Assembly (NCBI RefSeq): GCF_003688415.1
Contig: NZ_REFJ01000005.1
Location: forward strand, 55,890 to 119,889
DNA: 64,000 nucleotides
Reading direction: 5' to 3'
Origin: Umboniibacter marinipuniceus
Lineage (GTDB): Bacteria > Pseudomonadota > Gammaproteobacteria > Pseudomonadales > DSM-25080
The number at the start of each line of letters is the position of its first letter. Position 1 is the first letter of the stretch. Shown here one piece after another: positions 46,123 through 55,881 of this stretch. The position numbers and the translations under genes are program-made. A model generated the notes under the pieces. That model was not told where the DNA came from. It worked only from the letters and a program-made list of their open reading frames with translations, and did not search any database.

Positions 46123-47112
46123 ATGCTTAAAGTAGCGATTGTTGGCGCTGGCCTGGCCGGGCTCACTGCGGCCTCACAGTTGCAAGGGGTAGCTGAAGTG
46201 ACTGTTTTCGATAAGGCGCGAGGGGTAGGGGGGCGCCAAACGGCTCGACGGACCTCTCCTTTCATTTTTGACCATGGTGCGCAGTACTTCACCGCTAGGA
46301 CGAATGAATTTAGAAAATTTATCTCACCCTATTTAGCCAACGGTACGATTGCTCGGTGGAATGCTCGCTATCAAAAACTGGCTGGCAGCGAAGTTGTTAC
46401 CGTGTCCGACTGGGCGTTGGATGAGCCGCGCTATGTCGGCGTTGGCGGAATGAACCAGCTCTGTAAGCAACTGGCGGCAGATATGAACGTGGTGTTGGAG
46501 ACCCGTATCGAATCGCTTCGTCAGAATCAGCAAAAGAAATGGCAGCTAGGTGATCAGAATGGTCAACAATACGGTGATTTCGATTGGGTGATTGTCACGG
46601 CACCAGCGCCACAGTCTGCGGCGCTGTTACCTAACTCATTTAAATTCATGCCGACTATTCAAACCATTAAAATGCTTGGCTGCATCTCCGTAATGTTGGG
46701 CTTTGAAAGCCCTATCTCGCTTCCTTTTGACGCGGCGCATGTCAGCGACTCAGATGTGAATTGGATTGCCGTGAATAGCACTAAGCCAGGGCGTACTGAG
46801 CCATTTTCTTTGGTCATTCATTCCAGCGAAGCATTTGCGGAAGCCAATTTCGAAGACCCCAATGGTGCAGCGGAGCACCTTATAGCCGAGGCGGCTCGGG
46901 TTACCGGGCAGAACTTAAGCGAAGCAACGCTAAAGATTGTCCAGAGCTGGCGCTTCGCCAATAACACAGAGCATCATTTTAACCATGACCCTTTTATTGA
47001 TCCCGGCTTAAAGCTAGCAGCCTGTGGAGATTGGTGCGAAGGAGGTCGTGTTGAGGGAGCATTTATCGCTGCAAATAAGCTTGTAGGCAAGATTAAGGAG
47101 GTCATGGCATGA
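46123..47112 (+). CDS. FAD-dependent oxidoreductase, renalase-like
   Basis: The 329-aa flavoprotein has a dinucleotide-binding GAGLAGLTAA (8-17), FDKARGVGGRQTARRT, the motif FIFDHGAQYFTAR, and C-terminal FAD contact AACGDWCEGGRVEGAFIAAN. This is the renalase/amine-oxidase-like NAD(P)/FAD family. The reaction in bacteria may be oxidation of mis-reduced NAD(P)H isomers, as shown for renalase. The gene overlaps the TIGR03643 gene by 4 bp. Confidence 0.88.
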   Translation: MLKVAIVGAGLAGLTAASQLQGVAEVTVFDKARGVGGRQTARRTSPFIFDHGAQYFTARTNEFRKFISPYLANGTIARWNARYQKLAGSEVVTVSDWALDEPRYVGVGGMNQLCKQLAADMNVVLETRIESLRQNQQKKWQLGDQNGQQYGDFDWVIVTAPAPQSAALLPNSFKFMPTIQTIKMLGCISVMLGFESPISLPFDAAHVSDSDVNWIAVNSTKPGRTEPFSLVIHSSEAFAEANFEDPNGAAEHLIAEAARVTGQNLSEATLKIVQSWRFANNTEHHFNHDPFIDPGLKLAACGDWCEGGRVEGAFIAANKLVGKIKEVMA

Positions 47113-47345
47113 AGCGTAAGCGTGTCGATGTGGAAAATTTATCAGCATCGTTGATGAGCGAAGTGGTTGAAATGGCGTGGTGCGATAAAACCTCGTTTGA
47201 TGATATTAAGTCTCAGTTGGACCTATCCGAACAAGCAACAATAAGGGTGATGAGGCGACATTTAAAACCCTCAAGCTTTAAGCTCTGGCGTCGAAGAGTC
47301 TCAGGGCGGGTAGCCAAGCACCGGCAGTTGCGCCAAAACGCCTAA
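47109..47345 (+). CDS. TIGR03643/DUF2805 family small protein
   Basis: The 78-aa basic protein has the family pattern VVEMAWCDKTSFDDIKSQLD, then SEQATIRVMRRHLKPSSFKL and WRRRVSGRVAKHR. It is probably a small helix-turn-helix-like DNA-binding protein of unknown role. It overlaps the renalase-like gene stop by 4 bp, so the two are coexpressed. Confidence 0.9.
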   Translation: MKRKRVDVENLSASLMSEVVEMAWCDKTSFDDIKSQLDLSEQATIRVMRRHLKPSSFKLWRRRVSGRVAKHRQLRQNA

Positions 47346-47483
47346 GTACTAATCCATTGATCCAAAGTGCTATAGATTTCGAACAGCTTGTGGAACCCCT
47401 CTAATCGCCGACGTTGGTGCTAGAGTTTCAGAGGGAGATATTCGAATAGCACACCACTCCATCAGAGGTGGTTTTGAGAGGTA

Positions 47484-48122
47484 ATGATGATAGCGAAATG
47501 GACTGGTAGCTTAATTGGCCTAGCGTTCTTGGGCCTAACAGCAGCGGAGAGTGCCATGGCTGATGTGGAAATACCTCGCTACGAGGTGTTGAGTACTGCA
47601 GGCAACATTGAGATTCGTGAATATCAACCCATGATTATTGCCGAAGTTCACATGAAAGGTGAGCGTCGAGATGCCATGGGGGATGGTTTCAGTCTGCTTG
47701 CGGACTATATATTTGGTAACAACACGGTGCAGCAAGAAATCGCTATGACCGCTCCCGTGCAACAAAAACAGAGTGCGGAAATTGCAATGACAGCGCCTGT
47801 CCAACAGCAAATGGATGATGAGGGTTGGCAGGTCAGTTTTGTCATGCCGTCCGAGTACACGATGGATACGCTTCCCCAGCCCGTCAATGAGCGTGTTGAA
47901 ATAAGACAAGTTGCTGCTAAACAATTTGTTGCGATTGAATTTTCCGGCAGGAATACCAGTTCGAATATACGCGAGCACCAGGCTGAGCTGATGGCTTATA
48001 TTGAAGCAAACGAGTTAGTGGTCGTTGGATCGCCCGTTTACGCATTCTATGATGCACCGTGGATATTACCATTCTTTCGCCGGAATGAAGTCATGATGGA
48101 ACTCTCCACGACGGTTGAGTAG
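47484..48122 (+). CDS. SOUL family heme-binding protein
   Basis: The 212-aa protein has a signal peptide (cleaved near AMADV) and a SOUL fold: IPRYEVLSTAGNIEIREYQP, a double EIAMTAPVQQ (residues about 87-106), VSFVMPSEYTMDTLPQPV and a final YDAPWILPFFRRNEVMMEL. SOUL proteins bind heme or tetrapyrroles weakly; here it is periplasmic. The duplicated IAMTAPV segment is common in this bacterial subfamily. It stands alone. Confidence 0.92.
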   Translation: MMIAKWTGSLIGLAFLGLTAAESAMADVEIPRYEVLSTAGNIEIREYQPMIIAEVHMKGERRDAMGDGFSLLADYIFGNNTVQQEIAMTAPVQQKQSAEIAMTAPVQQQMDDEGWQVSFVMPSEYTMDTLPQPVNERVEIRQVAAKQFVAIEFSGRNTSSNIREHQAELMAYIEANELVVVGSPVYAFYDAPWILPFFRRNEVMMELSTTVE

Positions 48123-48481
48123 AAAGTTGAATTTGGCACCTTGAGCTACTAGCGGCTGTATAGTAGATGGATGATTCAGCCGCCAAAAGGCTAGCTTCGG
48201 TGAGATTATTTTCTTTAGGATACTTGAATTATGGAGGTGTTCGCGAAATATAATTCGATCAATTTTTTACCTCAATGTAGCAATGATTAAATACGGTTAA
48301 CTTCTTTAAGGGCTCAGTTTAAGCCGCCTTTAGAAAGGTTGAAGGAACTGCTGTCTAGGAAATCACTTACGAAGTGATCAATATTCGCCGCATTACCACG
48401 GATTTTATTTCTCTTTGTTGTGCTTACAATTACCGCCAATCAAATCATGATTTCGCATAGCAACATTACAAGGATTTTACC
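48123..48481. other. Intergenic region, about 360 bp
   Basis: AT-rich sequence with a small imperfect dyad TCACTTACGAAGTGA at 48362-48376. No frame with a good start and family, no tRNA and no terminator were found. It probably holds the promoter of the gene at 48482. Confidence 0.35.
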
Positions 48482-48955
48482 GTGAATAGCCACGCCGAAG
48501 CTTCACCCGCCAAGTATATTTACCTCCTCACGCCAATCGAAGACAAATATGTGTGTAAGGTTGAAATTTCGTCACTTAAACCGAGCGAACGCCGACAGCT
48601 ATTGGCCGACGAAATGGTTAATGGTATGGCCATTGAGATATTCGACTTCTTTGTGGTTGAACAATGCGAATTACTGTTTGCTAAGGTGCAATCTACACTT
48701 GCCTACAGTCGGGTAATGCCAGCTGAAGGATGGTACTCAGCGGATGCGCGACGGGCGAGAAATACAATTATGCGTTTAATCACTGAGGTCGATCTAGATA
48801 TCGCTCCTCTAGCGCAAAAATCTGGCACTAGCTTTAATCGTAGCTGTATTAAAGAGTCAATTTCTCCTGCGCGAGTTCATGGTCGTCATACTCCTATTGG
48901 AATCCTCCTAGGGCTGCTCATGTCGGCGCTGAGCGTAGCGTTCGCCGTTAGCTAA
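48482..48955 (+). CDS. Hypothetical protein with C-terminal membrane anchor
   Basis: The 157-aa protein starts with GTG after AAGGATTTTACC. The soluble part (KYIYLLTPIEDKYVCKVEIS, then LLFAKVQSTLAYSRVMPAEG) is followed by a basic segment and a final membrane helix IGILLGLLMSALSVAFAV (about 138-155). No signal peptide is visible, so the bulk is probably cytoplasmic and tail-anchored. I recognise no family. Confidence 0.6.
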   Translation: MNSHAEASPAKYIYLLTPIEDKYVCKVEISSLKPSERRQLLADEMVNGMAIEIFDFFVVEQCELLFAKVQSTLAYSRVMPAEGWYSADARRARNTIMRLITEVDLDIAPLAQKSGTSFNRSCIKESISPARVHGRHTPIGILLGLLMSALSVAFAVS

Positions 48956-49037
48956 TCAACGCTTCAACGCTTCAACGCTCGCGGTATTGTGGTTTCGCGC
49001 AGTAGTGATCAACCTCTCGGTTTGTTAAGCTCAGAAG

Positions 49038-49601
49038 ATGAAGATTATTCCTACTCGTTGGGCAGTCAAAATGACTAGGCCAAAGCGGCCGCTAAAGCTA
49101 GTGCTATCGGTCATCGTGCAGCTAGTCATTTTTATCACCGTATTACTCGCTTTCGAGCGATGGCTTTTATCTACAAATGAAAAGCCAAGGCTTAGCGCTG
49201 CTCAGTTGGCTCCAATTACCGCACAACTTTCTCCTGATGAATTCAGTCGCTTCGCTAGCGGCGAGCCTTTGCTTGTCTATGTGTGGGCTACTTGGTGTTC
49301 AATTTGTAGCGTGAGTTCGGCTAATGTCAGTGATTATGGTGCTGATCATCTCTCTGCAACCGTGGCGGTACAATCGGGTACTGACCTCGAGATTCGGCAG
49401 TTTATTCAAGATAGAGGTTATCAATTTCAAGCCTATAACGACCGGGCAGGGCACTGGTTTAACTCAGTAGGGGCAAGCGTCACACCAACTTACTTGTGGA
49501 TAAGCTTGTCTGGGGAAATTCTCCATCTCAGCAGGGGGTACACTTCGTCAGTAGGTCTCACCGGCAGGCGGCTGATATTAGCCGACCAAAATACAGATTA
49601 A
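49038..49601 (+). CDS. Membrane-anchored thioredoxin-like protein (ScsD/TlpA type)
   Basis: The 187-aa protein has one N-terminal membrane helix (about 20-44), then a thioredoxin fold with active site WATWCSIC (Cys87, Cys90) and cis-Pro segment VTPTYLWIS. The YVWATWC..C form matches ScsD-like periplasmic disulfide oxidoreductases of copper-stress clusters, but no scs genes are adjacent. It probably reduces or oxidises periplasmic thiols. An alternative start at Met12 would remove only part of the cytoplasmic tail. Confidence 0.85.
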   Translation: MKIIPTRWAVKMTRPKRPLKLVLSVIVQLVIFITVLLAFERWLLSTNEKPRLSAAQLAPITAQLSPDEFSRFASGEPLLVYVWATWCSICSVSSANVSDYGADHLSATVAVQSGTDLEIRQFIQDRGYQFQAYNDRAGHWFNSVGASVTPTYLWISLSGEILHLSRGYTSSVGLTGRRLILADQNTD

Positions 49602-49677
49602 TCATTCAATAACGCTGCATTTTTTGTGATAATAGATCCGCCTCATCAACCTCATTCTGCAAGATAAAGAGAATAAA

Positions 49678-49863
49678 ATGTCAGTGAAAGATAAGCTTAA
49701 TGCCATTACTTCGGGGCAAGCAAGTGCCGAAGAATCCGCAGCCATTGCCGCTGAGGCTAAAGCGCGGATTGTTTATCTAGAGGATACGGTGCGTCAGCTA
49801 CAGCGTGATGCTCATATGGCTATTCATATCAAGTTATGCGCTGACGCACTATCGGACGCGTAG
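49678..49863 (+). CDS. Small hypothetical protein, helical
   Basis: The 61-aa Ala-rich acidic protein is predicted to be two helices (KDKLNAITSGQASAEESAAI and KARIVYLEDTVRQLQRDAHM). The ATG follows AAAGAGAATAAA, which is a usable ribosome binding site. It converges on sufE 15 bp away. I recognise no family; a SlyX-like size and coiled-coil are suggestive only. Confidence 0.5.
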   Translation: MSVKDKLNAITSGQASAEESAAIAAEAKARIVYLEDTVRQLQRDAHMAIHIKLCADALSDA

Positions 49864-49878
49864 GTAATAGGAAGGTGC

Positions 49879-50283
49879 CTAACTAACTTCGGCTAAGGCC
49901 TTAATTTTCCCAACAATGGCCCGTAAACCATTCCCTCGAGTAGGCGAAAGGTGGTTCTCCAAGTCGATCTCTGCGAAGTACCCATCAATATCAAAGCTGG
50001 TAATCTGAGCGGCCGTTTTTTCATCGAAAGCGGCTAGTACAAGCGCTAGGAGTCCGCGAACAATGATCGCGTCACTATCTACGCTAAAGCGAAACACGCC
50101 ATTCTGGCGCTCGGAGTGCAGCCAGACACTCGATTGGCAGCCCTTTACTAGGTTCTCATCTAGACGATAGGCGTCGTCGAATTCAGGAAGTTCTTTGCCT
50201 AAATCGATAATATATTTATAGCGTTCTTCCCAGTCATCGAAGAACTCTAGATCGTCAATGATCTCATCAGTGGTTAAATTCAT
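49879..50283 (-). CDS. sufE: SufE sulfur acceptor
   Basis: The 134-aa protein has the SufE pattern DWEERYKYIIDLGKELPEF, with the sulfur-accepting Cys49 in LVKGCQSSVW, then VRGLLALVLAAF and SPTRGNGLRAIVGKIKALA. It takes persulfide from SufS and passes it to SufB. It is the last gene of the Suf operon; its start overlaps the sufT stop by one base. Confidence 0.96.
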   Translation of the reverse strand: MNLTTDEIIDDLEFFDDWEERYKYIIDLGKELPEFDDAYRLDENLVKGCQSSVWLHSERQNGVFRFSVDSDAIIVRGLLALVLAAFDEKTAAQITSFDIDGYFAEIDLENHLSPTRGNGLRAIVGKIKALAEVS

Positions 50284-50816
50284 TAGAAAAAGAGTCCTGC
50301 CTCAAGTTGTGCTTCTTCGCTCATCATCTCTCTTGTCCAAGGTGGATCGAACACAAGATTAACCTTTACACTACTCACATTAGGAACTTTTGCCACGCGA
50401 TACTCAACGTCACCAACGAGCACAGGTCCCATGCCGCAGCCCGGAGCAGTAAGTGTCATGTCAATAAGCACACTATTATCGCTATTGTTGATGGCAACGT
50501 TATAAATAAGGCCTAGCTCAACCAATGAAATTGGTATCTCAGGGTCGAAGATTGAATCGAGCGCTTGCCAAACCTGGTCGTTATCAACGTGGGATCCGTC
50601 GTGTGGTGCAAAGCTGATCACATCAACTGTCTGGCCAATAGCGTCAGCATCCGTCCCGTCAATACGATACATATTCCCTAGGTAAGTGACGGTAAAGTTA
50701 CCTCCTAAGCTCTGATTGATCGTGATAAATTGACCGGCAGGAATCATTGCACTTTCGCCCGTTGGTACTCGGCGAGCAGGGCATTCTTTAATTGTTGTGA
50801 CCATCTTTTGCTGCAT
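50283..50816 (-). CDS. sufT: SufT, MIP18/PaaD-like Fe-S maturation protein
   Basis: The 177-aa protein has the SufT pattern TIKECPARRVPTGESAMIPA and a DUF59 domain with VSLVELGLIYNV, MTLTAPGCGMGPVLVGDVE and VFDPPWTREMMSEEAQLE. It helps deliver Fe-S clusters under high demand. The frame continues upstream into sufA; the start at 50816 is chosen for the conserved N terminus, although it leaves only a weak ribosome binding site, so translation may be coupled to sufA. Confidence 0.92.
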   Translation of the reverse strand: MQQKMVTTIKECPARRVPTGESAMIPAGQFITINQSLGGNFTVTYLGNMYRIDGTDADAIGQTVDVISFAPHDGSHVDNDQVWQALDSIFDPEIPISLVELGLIYNVAINNSDNSVLIDMTLTAPGCGMGPVLVGDVEYRVAKVPNVSSVKVNLVFDPPWTREMMSEEAQLEAGLFF

Positions 50817-50830
50817 AAAATAACGGGCTC

Positions 50831-51184
50831 TTAACTCACCGAGAAACTTTCGCCACAGCCGCATTCGCCAGTGACATTAGGGTTTATGTATTTGATAACT
50901 CGATTTAAGCCAAGTTGTTCCACGTCAATAATCGTGCCTTTGAGCATCGCAAGGGAGCCCGTATCGACGGCAATTTTAAGCCCGTTACCAGCGCTTACCA
51001 TCACATCACTGTTAGCAACTTCGTCGACAAAATCTAAGGTGTATGCGTATCCGCTGCAGCCCGCAGGCTTGGTGCTGAAACGTACCGATTTAGTGGGTTG
51101 TTTCGCAGCGGCGGCGCTGAGGAAATCTACCGCAGCGTCGGTGACGGATATTAATTCTTTAGTTGGGTCAAAAGCAGTGGTCAT
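50831..51184 (-). CDS. sufA: SufA/IscA A-type Fe-S carrier
   Basis: The 117-aa HesB-like scaffold has the three ligand cysteines in KPAGCSGYAY and the C-terminal GECGCGES. It carries Fe-S clusters from SufBCD to target proteins. It begins 4 bp after the sufS stop. Confidence 0.94.
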   Translation of the reverse strand: MTTAFDPTKELISVTDAAVDFLSAAAAKQPTKSVRFSTKPAGCSGYAYTLDFVDEVANSDVMVSAGNGLKIAVDTGSLAMLKGTIIDVEQLGLNRVIKYINPNVTGECGCGESFSVS

Positions 51185-51188
51185 TGGT

Positions 51189-52409
51189 CTACTCCAGCAT
51201 CATCTTGGCTTTTTCAATGCCAGTAAAAAGCAGATCGATTTCATCTACGGTGTTATATATTGAGAAGGACGCGCGTGCAGATCCACTCAGCCCAAAACGC
51301 TCCATAAGTGGCTCGGCACAATGATTACCTGTGCGAATCGCAATGCCTTGGCGGTCTAACAGAAAACCTACGTCAGCGGCGTGCCCTTGAGATAGCACAA
51401 AGCTTAACACGCCAATACGCTTTTCTGCGGTGCCAATTTGTCGTAAACCGCTAACTTGCGCCGCACGTTCATCGGCATAGCGAATCAGTGTTTGCTCGTG
51501 AGCCCGCAAACCTTCGAGGTCCTGTTGGCTCAACCAGTTGATAGCGGTACCTAAGGCAATTGCTCCGGCAATATTCGGTGTACCGGCCTCCAGGCGCGAT
51601 GGCAAAATATTCCATTCGGCTGATTGGTAGGTGACTGAACTAATCATCTCACCCCCGGTTTGCCAGACTGGCCAGTCTGCTAGCACTGACTCACGTCCCC
51701 ACAAAACTCCAACGCCAGTTGGTCCAAAGACCTTATGACCAGAGAAGGCATAGAAATCGCAGCCAAGCGCTTGAACGTCTACATCGCCGTGAGCGATTCC
51801 TTGAGCGCCATCAATCATGAACAGCGCACTAGGATTAACGGATTTAAGCATCTCGCCAATCTTGTGTACGGGGTTGATAGTACCCAGTGCATTAGAGATG
51901 TGGGCCACGCTCAATATGGCGGTGTTGCTATCGATTAATTCGGCGAGTGCCGTCATATCGATATCGCCGGCGTCGTTAATTGGGGCAATTCGCAGCTCGG
52001 CACCACTGCGGTGACAGGCCTGCTGCCATGGAACCAAGTTGGCGTGGTGCTCCATTGCTGAGACCACAACATTATGCCGAGGTGCTAGGCGGTCGGCGAT
52101 GCCGCGAGCAATGATGTTGATTCCTTCGGTGGTGCCACTGGTCCAAATTATTTCGCATTCGCGCGCTGCGTTAATGAACCTAGCAACCTGACCGCGTGCC
52201 GTTTCATAGGCGCGAGTCGCTTCATCTGCTAGGCAGTGCGCGCCTCGATGGACGTTCGAATTCATCGACGTGTAGTAGTTAGTTAGACTATCAATCACAC
52301 ACTGAGGCTTCTGGGTTGTGGCCGCATTGTCGAGGTATACCAAAGGCTTGCCGTGAACTTCGCGCTGAAGAAGGGGGAATTCACGGCGAATTGCATCAAC
52401 ATTAAACAC
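51189..52409 (-). CDS. sufS: SufS cysteine desulfurase
   Basis: The 406-aa PLP enzyme has the lysine in FSGHKVFGPTGVGVLWG, PLP phosphate contacts in WTSGTTEGIN and the catalytic Cys in RTGNHCAEPLM. It releases sulfur from cysteine and passes it to SufE. The N-terminal FNVDAIRREFPLLQREVHGK is typical of group II desulfurases. It lies 9 bp after sufD. Confidence 0.97.
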   Translation of the reverse strand: MFNVDAIRREFPLLQREVHGKPLVYLDNAATTQKPQCVIDSLTNYYTSMNSNVHRGAHCLADEATRAYETARGQVARFINAARECEIIWTSGTTEGINIIARGIADRLAPRHNVVVSAMEHHANLVPWQQACHRSGAELRIAPINDAGDIDMTALAELIDSNTAILSVAHISNALGTINPVHKIGEMLKSVNPSALFMIDGAQGIAHGDVDVQALGCDFYAFSGHKVFGPTGVGVLWGRESVLADWPVWQTGGEMISSVTYQSAEWNILPSRLEAGTPNIAGAIALGTAINWLSQQDLEGLRAHEQTLIRYADERAAQVSGLRQIGTAEKRIGVLSFVLSQGHAADVGFLLDRQGIAIRTGNHCAEPLMERFGLSGSARASFSIYNTVDEIDLLFTGIEKAKMMLE

Positions 52410-52418
52410 AAGCGTCTC

Positions 52419-53624
52419 CTAAATCTGCTTCATTTGAGCGAAGCGTTGGCGAAGTTGCGGGCGTAACCATTCGGCAATGGCCTCGTGTTGCATCTGATCG
52501 ACGAGCTCATTGATAAAACCGAAATTTAACATGACCTGCGCATCTTGGCGTGAAATACCGCGCGAGGTGAGGTAGTACATCGATTTTTCGTCGAGTTCTG
52601 CCACCGTAGCTCCGTGCGCACAGCGAACGTCGTCCGCGTAGATCTCAAGTTCTGGTTTGGTATTAAGCTCGGCATTACGAGACATCAACAAGTTTCGATT
52701 GTTCAATTCAGCCAGTGTCTTCTGGGCGTCACGGTGAATATGAATACGGCCGTTAAAGGTCGCTTTCGAATGGTCGGCGACAATACCACGAACATTCTCT
52801 TCAGTCGTACCGTTAGGCTTTGCATGCTCTATGGTGGTGTGAAGGTCGAAATGTTCCTTACCGTCCAGCAGGAAGATGGCATTGAGATTAGCCTGTGCAT
52901 GCTCGCCGGCGTGCTCGACATCAATATCTAAACGGCTTAACTTCGAACCAAAGCCGACAATGTGGCTGTCGAGCTGCGAGTGACTCGCTAAACGGATATG
53001 GCTGCCGCCAATACTGTAGTGCTGATCACCCTGCAGTTGAAACCTGTAGTGATTAAGGTGGGCGGAATCAGCAACTTCATACTCACAAAAAAGTGAGCTG
53101 AGCCCTTTACTATTTCCGTCAAGTTGCTCAATTACCGTACACTTCGCATTAGCGCCCAGTTCAGTCGTCACGCGAGCGAACTGTTCAGAATCCGTTTGCG
53201 CCGCCATGACGATTCTAATGGGTTGCTCAATTTGACAGGAGTCTGCCACGTTAATACTCAGTGACTGCTGACTACGGGTGTCATTAATTAAACCGAAGAG
53301 ATGGTGGTCTGGCTTGGTCAGTACGCGATCAACCGCAACCAGCTCTATGGTTAGGCCACTAACCAAGGTGCTAGGAAGTAGCCATTGCTGACCATCAAAG
53401 ATGATATCGATGGTGGCAATGTCCGCGAAAACAGGATTGGTTAGCTGCGCGCTAGGCGCGGCGAACTGTTCAGCCGCTAAACCGAATAGACTGGTATAGC
53501 GCCAAGCTTCGGTTTTACGAGTAGGCCAAGCGGTTCCTTCCAGCACTTTGAGCTGTTGTTCTTGGAATAAAGTCAACGGGCCATGTTTTGCCGCGTCTTG
53601 GGTGCGATCAAACCAGTGGCTCAT
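52419..53624 (-). CDS. sufD: SufD Fe-S scaffold component
   Basis: The 401-aa protein has the SufBD beta-helix fold and the motif ELEIYADDVRCAHGATVAEL near the C terminus, with SRGISRQDAQVMLNFGFINE after it. It forms SufBC2D with SufB and SufC. The ATG at 53624 is chosen because AGAGGAAAAATCGGC precedes it and it overlaps the sufC stop by 4 bp. Confidence 0.96.
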   Translation of the reverse strand: MSHWFDRTQDAAKHGPLTLFQEQQLKVLEGTAWPTRKTEAWRYTSLFGLAAEQFAAPSAQLTNPVFADIATIDIIFDGQQWLLPSTLVSGLTIELVAVDRVLTKPDHHLFGLINDTRSQQSLSINVADSCQIEQPIRIVMAAQTDSEQFARVTTELGANAKCTVIEQLDGNSKGLSSLFCEYEVADSAHLNHYRFQLQGDQHYSIGGSHIRLASHSQLDSHIVGFGSKLSRLDIDVEHAGEHAQANLNAIFLLDGKEHFDLHTTIEHAKPNGTTEENVRGIVADHSKATFNGRIHIHRDAQKTLAELNNRNLLMSRNAELNTKPELEIYADDVRCAHGATVAELDEKSMYYLTSRGISRQDAQVMLNFGFINELVDQMQHEAIAEWLRPQLRQRFAQMKQI

Positions 53625-54370
53625 GCCGATTTTTCCTCTAACCATGCGTAACCGTGTTTCTCAAGCTCAAGGGCGAGTTCAGGACCGCCTGATTTGACGA
53701 TTTTTCCGTCAGCTAATACGTGGACGAAATCTGGTTTGATAAAGTCCAAGAGGCGCTGATAGTGAGTGACCACTACGAATGAACGTTCCGGGCTGCGCTG
53801 GCTGTTAACGCCTTTTGCGACAACTTGAAGTGCGTCGATATCAAGACCTGAGTCGGTCTCATCAAGAATGCACATTGCAGGCTTAAGCATCATCATTTGC
53901 ATGATTTCGTTTCGCTTCTTCTCGCCGCCAGAAAAACCTTCGTTTACGCCACGCTTTAGGAATGCGATAGGCAGGTCGACTTCTTTACAGACTTCCTTGG
54001 CGGTCTTAAGCAGTTCCTTCGAAGAGAGCGGTTCTAAGCCATTCGCAGCACGATTGGCGTCAACGGCGGCCTTGAGGAACTCGAGGTTGCTAACACCCGG
54101 AATTTCAACCGGGTATTGAAAGGCTAGGAAGAGCCCCGCATGAGCGCGTTCTTCGGCCTCTAAATCCAGTAAGTCCTTGCCATTTAACGTAGCACTTCCG
54201 GACTCTACCTCGTAGCCGTCACGACCAGATAGGACGTATCCTAAGGTAGATTTACCGGCGCCGTTTGGCCCCATAATGGCGTGAACCTCACCCGGCTTAA
54301 CCTCAAGATTAAGTCCTTTAAGGATGGTTTTTTCTTCTACGCGTGCGTGTAAATTTTTGATAGATAACAT
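53621..54370 (-). CDS. sufC: SufC ATPase
   Basis: The 249-aa ABC ATPase has Walker A GPNGAGKST (34-42), signature FSGGEKKRNEI and Walker B CILDETDSGLD, the form specific for SufC. It drives cluster assembly on SufBD. The ATG follows AGGAAAAGAC, 17 bp after the sufB stop. Confidence 0.97.
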   Translation of the reverse strand: MLSIKNLHARVEEKTILKGLNLEVKPGEVHAIMGPNGAGKSTLGYVLSGRDGYEVESGSATLNGKDLLDLEAEERAHAGLFLAFQYPVEIPGVSNLEFLKAAVDANRAANGLEPLSSKELLKTAKEVCKEVDLPIAFLKRGVNEGFSGGEKKRNEIMQMMMLKPAMCILDETDSGLDIDALQVVAKGVNSQRSPERSFVVVTHYQRLLDFIKPDFVHVLADGKIVKSGGPELALELEKHGYAWLEEKSA

Positions 54371-54386
54371 GTCTTTTCCTAAACGC

Positions 54387-55823
54387 TTAACCGACCGAGC
54401 CTTCAAGGCTGATTTCAAGTAATTTGCCCGCCTCGACGGCAAACTCCATAGGTAATTCTTTGAATACTTCTTTGCAGAAACCGTTGACGATCATAGAGAC
54501 CGCCTTCTCTGGATCTAATCCCCGTTGCTGACAGAGGAACATCTGGTCGTCGGAGACTTTCGAGGTGGTTGCCTCATGCTCAACAATGGCCGTTGGGTTC
54601 TTCGTTTCAACATAGGGAAAGGTGTGTGCGCCACACTGATCACCAATTAGAAGCGAGTCACATTGTGTAAAGTTTCGTGCTCCATCGGCGCGCGGACCCA
54701 TTCTCACTAAACCCCGGTAACTGTTGTTTGACTTGCCAGCTGAGATTCCCTTGGAAATGATGGTCGACTTAGTATTTTTACCAAGATGAATCATCTTAGT
54801 GCCGGTATCGGCTTGCTGGCGACCACGTGTGAGCGCCACTGAGTAAAATTCACCCACGCTATTGTCACCACGAAGGATACAACTCGGGTATTTCCAAGTG
54901 ACGGCCGAACCTGTTTCCACCTGAGTCCAAGATACTTTGGCATTGGTGTGGGCAACAGCGCGTTTGGTCACAAAATTGTAGATGCCGCCGCGACCCTCTT
55001 CGTCGCCAGGGTACCAATTTTGCACGGTAGAGTACTTAATCTCAGCATCATCCAGCGCAATGAGTTCAACAACCGCCGCGTGAAGCTGATTTTCATCACG
55101 CTGTGGCGCTGTGCAACCCTCAAGGTAACTGACATGACTACCTTCATCGGCAATGATCAATGTGCGCTCGAATTGTCCCGTGTTTTGTTCATTAATTCGA
55201 AAATAGGTAGAGAGCTCCATTGGGCAACGAACACCTTTTGGAATATAGACAAAACTACCGTCGGTGAAGACAGCGCAATTAAGCGCTGCGTAGTAGTTGT
55301 CTTTCTTCGGCACTACGCTGCCAATGTACTGTTTAACAAGCTCGGGGTATTTTTGTAGTGCTTCGGAAATAGAGCAAAATATAACGCCCGCTTCATAGAG
55401 CTTTTCTTTAAAGGTGGTTACTACGGAGACGGAGTCAAATACGACGTCCATCGCCACACCCGCAAGCATTTTTTGCTCTTCGAGTGGGATACCCAACTTT
55501 TCGTAGGTACGCAGGAGTTCTGGATCAACTTCATCCAAACTTTGTGGCTTGTCAGCCATGCTCTTGGGCGCCGAGTAGTAGGCAATTTTTTGAAAATCAA
55601 TTTTTGGATACTCAACGTGAGCCCAGTCTGGCTCTTCCATTTTGCACCAGTCGCGATACGCATCCAAACGCCACTCAAGCATCCACTCAGGTTCATTCTT
55701 CATCGCACTAATTCGACGAATAACGTCCTCGTTCAAGCCGGGCTCAAAGGTTTCCGTTTCTACATCAGTAACAAAGCCAGCTTCGTACTCACGTTGGATA
55801 GCTTGATCTATTTGTTCAGTCAT
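54387..55823 (-). CDS. sufB: SufB Fe-S scaffold
   Basis: The 478-aa scaffold has [16 protein letters not shown] near the N terminus, [40 protein letters not shown] and the C-terminal [20 protein letters not shown]. It is the core of SufBC2D on which the cluster forms. It follows iscR by 58 bp. Confidence 0.98.
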   Translation of the reverse strand: MTEQIDQAIQREYEAGFVTDVETETFEPGLNEDVIRRISAMKNEPEWMLEWRLDAYRDWCKMEEPDWAHVEYPKIDFQKIAYYSAPKSMADKPQSLDEVDPELLRTYEKLGIPLEEQKMLAGVAMDVVFDSVSVVTTFKEKLYEAGVIFCSISEALQKYPELVKQYIGSVVPKKDNYYAALNCAVFTDGSFVYIPKGVRCPMELSTYFRINEQNTGQFERTLIIADEGSHVSYLEGCTAPQRDENQLHAAVVELIALDDAEIKYSTVQNWYPGDEEGRGGIYNFVTKRAVAHTNAKVSWTQVETGSAVTWKYPSCILRGDNSVGEFYSVALTRGRQQADTGTKMIHLGKNTKSTIISKGISAGKSNNSYRGLVRMGPRADGARNFTQCDSLLIGDQCGAHTFPYVETKNPTAIVEHEATTSKVSDDQMFLCQQRGLDPEKAVSMIVNGFCKEVFKELPMEFAVEAGKLLEISLEGSVG

Positions 55824-55881
55824 AATAAGTCTCTAAAATTCAGAAGCCGCGTACTCTGCGGCAGCACAGGCTACTTTCTAC

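Noticed and set aside
48362-48376. Small dyad TCACTTACGAAGTGA as a terminator or operator
   Set aside because: It is too short, has no T-tract and no clear relation to a promoter.
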